Source of the DNA: Watersipora subatra
Taxonomy: Eukaryota > Bryozoa > Gymnolaemata > Cheilostomatida > Watersiporidae
Direction of reading: 5' to 3'
Assembly (NCBI RefSeq): GCF_963576615.1
Contig: NC_088708.1
Span: forward strand, 1,488,001 to 1,552,000
Length of the DNA: 64,000 bases
The first letter of the stretch is position 1; every line of letters begins with the position of its first letter. The notes beneath the pieces were generated by a model. That model had not been told where the DNA came from, ran no database searches, and saw nothing but the letters and a program-made list of their open reading frames with translations. Below, piece by piece: positions 61,068-64,000 of the stretch. Position numbers and translations under genes: made by a program.

Positions 61068-61350
61068 GTTCAAAGGATCTTTCCTCCTGCATAGCCAGTG
61101 AAGTGAGGAGTGCGGAGTAGGAGCTGCTATCCGTAGAGGTAAGATCGGAAGTGTTTCATGGCTTTGAACTCTCTTCGGGTGACACAGTAGTTTCTCTCTG
61201 TGGGTGCCAAGGTCTTGCTGAAGTATGTAATGACTCTCTTGGTGCCACCCAGTACTTGAGATAGCAATGTACCCAGTCCACATCTGCTAGCATCCGTGTT
61301 CAGAATGTATGGCTCAGATAGGGGCGCCTAAGACAGGTTCTGAGGGAATA
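61068..61350 (-). pseudogene. gypsy RNase H remnant
   Basis: The minus-strand frame contains LNTDASRCGLGTLLSQ, KRVITYFSKTLAPTERNYC and TRREFKAMKHFRSYLYG followed by a stop, then LLLRTPHF. These are the RNase H motifs of gypsy-type pol (DAS...G.G..LSQ, NY...E). Confidence 0.8.
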
Positions 61351-61353
61351 CCG

Positions 61354-62213
61354 TAAAACCTCTAATTGAACGCCATGGCGTTCTATTTTTCAACCCTTTT
61401 TTTACAGTGGCAGTCAATTGGAGGTGGTGTTCAAATAGAGGCTGGCATTTTTCAAATAGCTCATCACAATTTTGAAAATATAAATTTGGCCCTTTTTCAG
61501 GCGAAGCGAATATCGTCTATATTTTGTCCTCTTCTTCTGGTGGAGTGATGTTAAACCTTTTGGATGCAATAAATCTGCTAACTTACCTCTAACTTGTCAA
61601 AGGTCTTTAAATAAAATATGTATTGGAAAGCTGAGAGAGAGAGACATCTCTACCAGTTGTTATCTATTGCTTGCAATTAATCTGCAATGATATTATAGTC
61701 TGTGCCTTGCTTTGCAGTTTGTTAGAGCTTTCATTTTTTTAATTCATTCTAAACTTGAAGGCATATTTTCATTTTATATCTATTATTAGTAATATTGAAC
61801 AAAAGCTCATTGCGCTCATTGATATGTTTGCTACAGTTTGCAGCCAAAACTAGTTTTTTACATGCAATAGAAGATGAGTTGCAAGCATCGATCCATTTTA
61901 AGCTGTGTTAAGATTACCGCAAGGATGCTATTAAATAATATGCTATAAATCTGCAAATTTACAAGTTACATAATGATAATCAATGAAATGCTACAAATAT
62001 ATATTTATGAAGAAGTGACTTAAATGAACCATACTTATATTATGTGCAGAAACAAAAATTAATGTTTTTAAAACAAAAATATATCCATCGTTTGCTCGGA
62101 TAGCTGCGCTCTGATTGTTGCGTTTGATGGAACAAACACTTTCTAGCTGTTCAGTACCTTCCACAATGTCTTCTGACCTCAACTCCTTTTCTGCTCTGCT
62201 GAACTAGTCGATA
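61354..62213. other. AT-rich insert inside the retrotransposon
   Basis: Begins CGTAAAACCTCTAATTGAAC, which matches in reverse the GTTCAAATAGAGGTTTTACA-type sequence at about 22612-22632, suggesting a shared dispersed repeat end. It is markedly more AT-rich than the flanking pol remnants and occupies the place of reverse transcriptase. No coding sequence was recognised. Confidence 0.45.
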
Positions 62214-62738
62214 TTAGCACCCAAACAGTTTTTTTAGTAGAGCAAAACATTTACTCGTTGCATTTGGCACAAATGCAACATGTAAAAGTACCTGCTCCCG
62301 CCAATGTTTATCCGTACAGATCAACGGCTGACCAGCGAAGAAAACCACGGGCTGCTGAGACTTCATAGCACACTGGTGGGCCACCAAGAGAGGTATCCCT
62401 AGGATGGCGTCTTTGCGTATGTGGCTCACCACAAAGACATTCTCGGCCTTTACATCCCAGAACCTTATGAGTAGGCGTATAACTTTGAAAAAGGGCAGTA
62501 GGGTTCTATCGACCACGAGATCGTGACTGTCACACTCTTTGAGCAAGTCCCTCGTGCTTTGAAGAAGATCGTCAAAAAGCTGCAAGTTTTTGGTGCACCC
62601 GGTGTCGGTGGCGTCGGTTATCTTCTCTAGCTCGGTGGCGTCGGCTATTTTCTCTAGCTCGGTAGTGTCGGCTATCCTCTCTAGCTTGGTCCAGGCCCTG
62701 GCGAATAGCCACATACTAGTATTTCCCATCTGAGTCAT
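62214..62738 (-). pseudogene. gypsy protease-region remnant
   Basis: The open frame (174 codons) contains VKAENVFVVSHIRKDAILGI followed by PLLVAHQC and then PLICTDKH, a pattern seen downstream of the aspartic protease active site in Ty3/gypsy Pol. The N-terminal part has three tandem ELEKIADAT-like units (about 62690-62615). The expected protease DTG triad is not visible, so the enzyme is presumably inactive. Confidence 0.6.
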
Positions 62739-63027
62739 TCTGCTAGTCCTGCTAGAGTATTTCCTTAATACTTACCCACTTATATTTACCTACGCAAGCT
62801 TCATTTTGCCACAAAATGTCTTTCTAAAACTTTGCATTTGCACACTCACACATTGAGCATGTTCTGATGAATGATCTAAGATGAATTACAAGTGTTACAG
62901 TTTCATATCTACTGTTTTATATTTATAATGTCTAGTTTTAAGGCTAGTACATTGATGTACAGTACAGCCAGGCTACCAGGAAAACCAGCAGAACACGGAC
63001 ATACGGAGTGTCTGGTAATATTTGAAT
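62739..63027. other. 3' flank of the VWA gene
   Basis: Short AT-rich stretch between the retrotransposon remnant and the stop codon of the VWA-domain gene; nothing else seen. Confidence 0.6.
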
Positions 63028-63655
63028 CTAAACACATTTGTTAGACTTTTCTAAGGCTAGTTTTTTGACAGCCACAGCAAATCTGTCAAGGTTGCTGAAG
63101 TCTCCCAGTCCGTAAGCCATCGGACTGCCCGTCCCCGTGATAATCTCCAGTTCACAGGCTCTTGCATTGCCGACTCCCATGGCATAAAGATTTACACCTA
63201 AAAGACAACTCGAGATGCTAGAGATGTTTTTGAGGAGCAGTCTGTGTATTATAAATGGAGAGAAACAACAGCAAGACCTACTCTGCTACAGGCAAGTGAA
63301 GACACCCAGAAATGCAAGGAAATGTTGTTAAGCACCACTAAACAATGTACATTGTCATATTAAACATGGTACAAATCACCCATTCTCTATCAAAAACTTT
63401 AAATGATGGCCAGACATCACTCAATACCGATTTAACTTTACGTAAGACTACATAAGTTGAGAAAAAAAGAAGTTGTTATTACACAAGTTGATGTCTATAA
63501 TCTGACAAGTTAAAAATTTACAGATATTCACCATGACCCATATTCCTGATGGCATTGGCCTCTTTTCCCAGGATTCCACAGTTAACATTGCATCGGCCAT
63601 CTGTGATTACGATTACATCAGTTGCGACCTCTGCATTGTTGAGTCTGCTCAGTCC
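63028..63655 (-). CDS. von Willebrand factor A-domain protein, last two exons (5' beyond window)
   Basis: Exon 63655-63532 (acceptor CTTAG, donor GTGAAT) encodes LSRLNNAEVATDVIVITDGR, a VWA beta-strand with the TDG motif of the metal-ion-dependent adhesion site, then CNVNCGILGKEANAIRNMG. The last exon, 63197-63028 (acceptor TTTTAG), continues in phase with VNLYAMGVGNARACELEIIT and FSNLDRFAVAVKK and ends at TAG. The VWA fold thus runs almost to the C-terminus, with only a short KLALEKSNKCV tail. Extracellular matrix or secreted adhesion proteins of the collagen/matrilin type are possible relatives, but the family cannot be fixed from a part. The rest of the gene lies beyond 64000. Confidence 0.85.
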
Positions 63656-64000
63656 CTAAGCATAAACAGTGAGTAGAGGTCCCACAAAGGTCACACCTTG
63701 TTAGCATAAAGGAGAGACTAGACTTTCCCTAACACCATATCTGCTGCAGGAGACAAGCTGTTCCTCTATAAACCCTCTTTGATGGTAGACATTTGTACTG
63801 CGGCTAATCTGTAGACAAGCTGACTTGCATCAAGTAATTTGACCGAAAGGCAACTCATTGTTTTAAAATAGAGAAGGCAACTTTAATTTATAAAATAGCA
63901 AATACTATTTTATGCAGCAGTGAAGACAGCCCTGTTTAATAAAATAATTAACACACTGCTTTCCAGCATGATAGCAACCACTTTGTTTTGTAAAATGCTA
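63656..64000. other. intron of the VWA gene, no further exon seen
   Basis: AT-rich sequence upstream (minus-strand sense) of the exon at 63655; no open frame with splice sites was recognised before the window edge. Confidence 0.5.

Larger units (their letters stand above)
58060..62738 (-). mobile_element. decayed Ty3/gypsy-like LTR retrotransposon
   Basis: On the minus strand, in order: a protease-like frame (62738-62214), an AT-rich unrelated insert or gap, RNase H (about 61350-61068), an integrase N-terminal region and core (about 60950-60100), the integrase C-terminal region and pol tail (about 59960-59230), and an LTR-like stretch with a TATATAAG box (about 58410-58060). The order PR-RNaseH-IN is that of Ty3/gypsy. 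Many stops and frameshifts. Reverse transcriptase proper was not found; it is probably deleted or replaced at 61354-62213. The local base composition is GC-richer than the surroundings, which fits an inserted element. Confidence 0.75.

Overview
This is a metazoan genomic window, AT-rich, with spliced genes (GT-AG introns from 50 bases to about 4 kb), Tigger/pogo, Tc1 and Ty3/gypsy-type remnants, several MITE or foldback elements, and more than 25 minisatellite arrays. The gene families and transposons suggest a marine invertebrate, possibly a lophotrochozoan. The species cannot be fixed from the sequence.

Layout. 1-10.5 kb is intergenic and holds transposon remnants: an internally deleted Tigger element (827-2066), a TTAA-flanked foldback element (4505-5381), a large inverted repeat (6545-7330) and a broken Tc1 element (7336-9108). 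10.5-24.6 kb, + strand: a TMEM8/PGAP6-type gene (extracellular domain, EGF-like module, CREST-type multipass membrane domain). Its 5' end is not located. 24.6-27.0 kb is intergenic. 27.0-54.4 kb, - strand: an apparently complete TRPA1 cation-channel gene, reconstructed here as 26 exons whose phases join into one frame of about 1213 codons. 54.4-58 kb is intergenic apart from one possible exon with a membrane segment. 58-62.7 kb, - strand: a decayed Ty3/gypsy-like retrotransposon. 63.0-63.7 kb, - strand: the last two exons of a von Willebrand factor A domain gene that runs off the right edge.

Most interesting points. (1) TRPA1 exons 11 and 12 are a tandem duplicated cassette. Both are 165 bases, have the same phases and encode the same part of the ankyrin stack, and they are separated by a 50-base intron. 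Either joins cleanly to the neighbours, while including both would break the ankyrin register. This is a strong candidate for mutually exclusive splicing of a sensory channel. (2) Three introns in two genes begin with minisatellites whose unit carries the 5' splice site: TMEM8 exon 3, TRPA1 exon 13 and TRPA1 exon 21. Each makes a row of potential splice donors, and in two of them the extra units stay in frame. (3) Two of the cysteines linked to electrophile sensing in vertebrate TRPA1 appear to be replaced by serine, while the linked lysine and the pore aspartate are kept.
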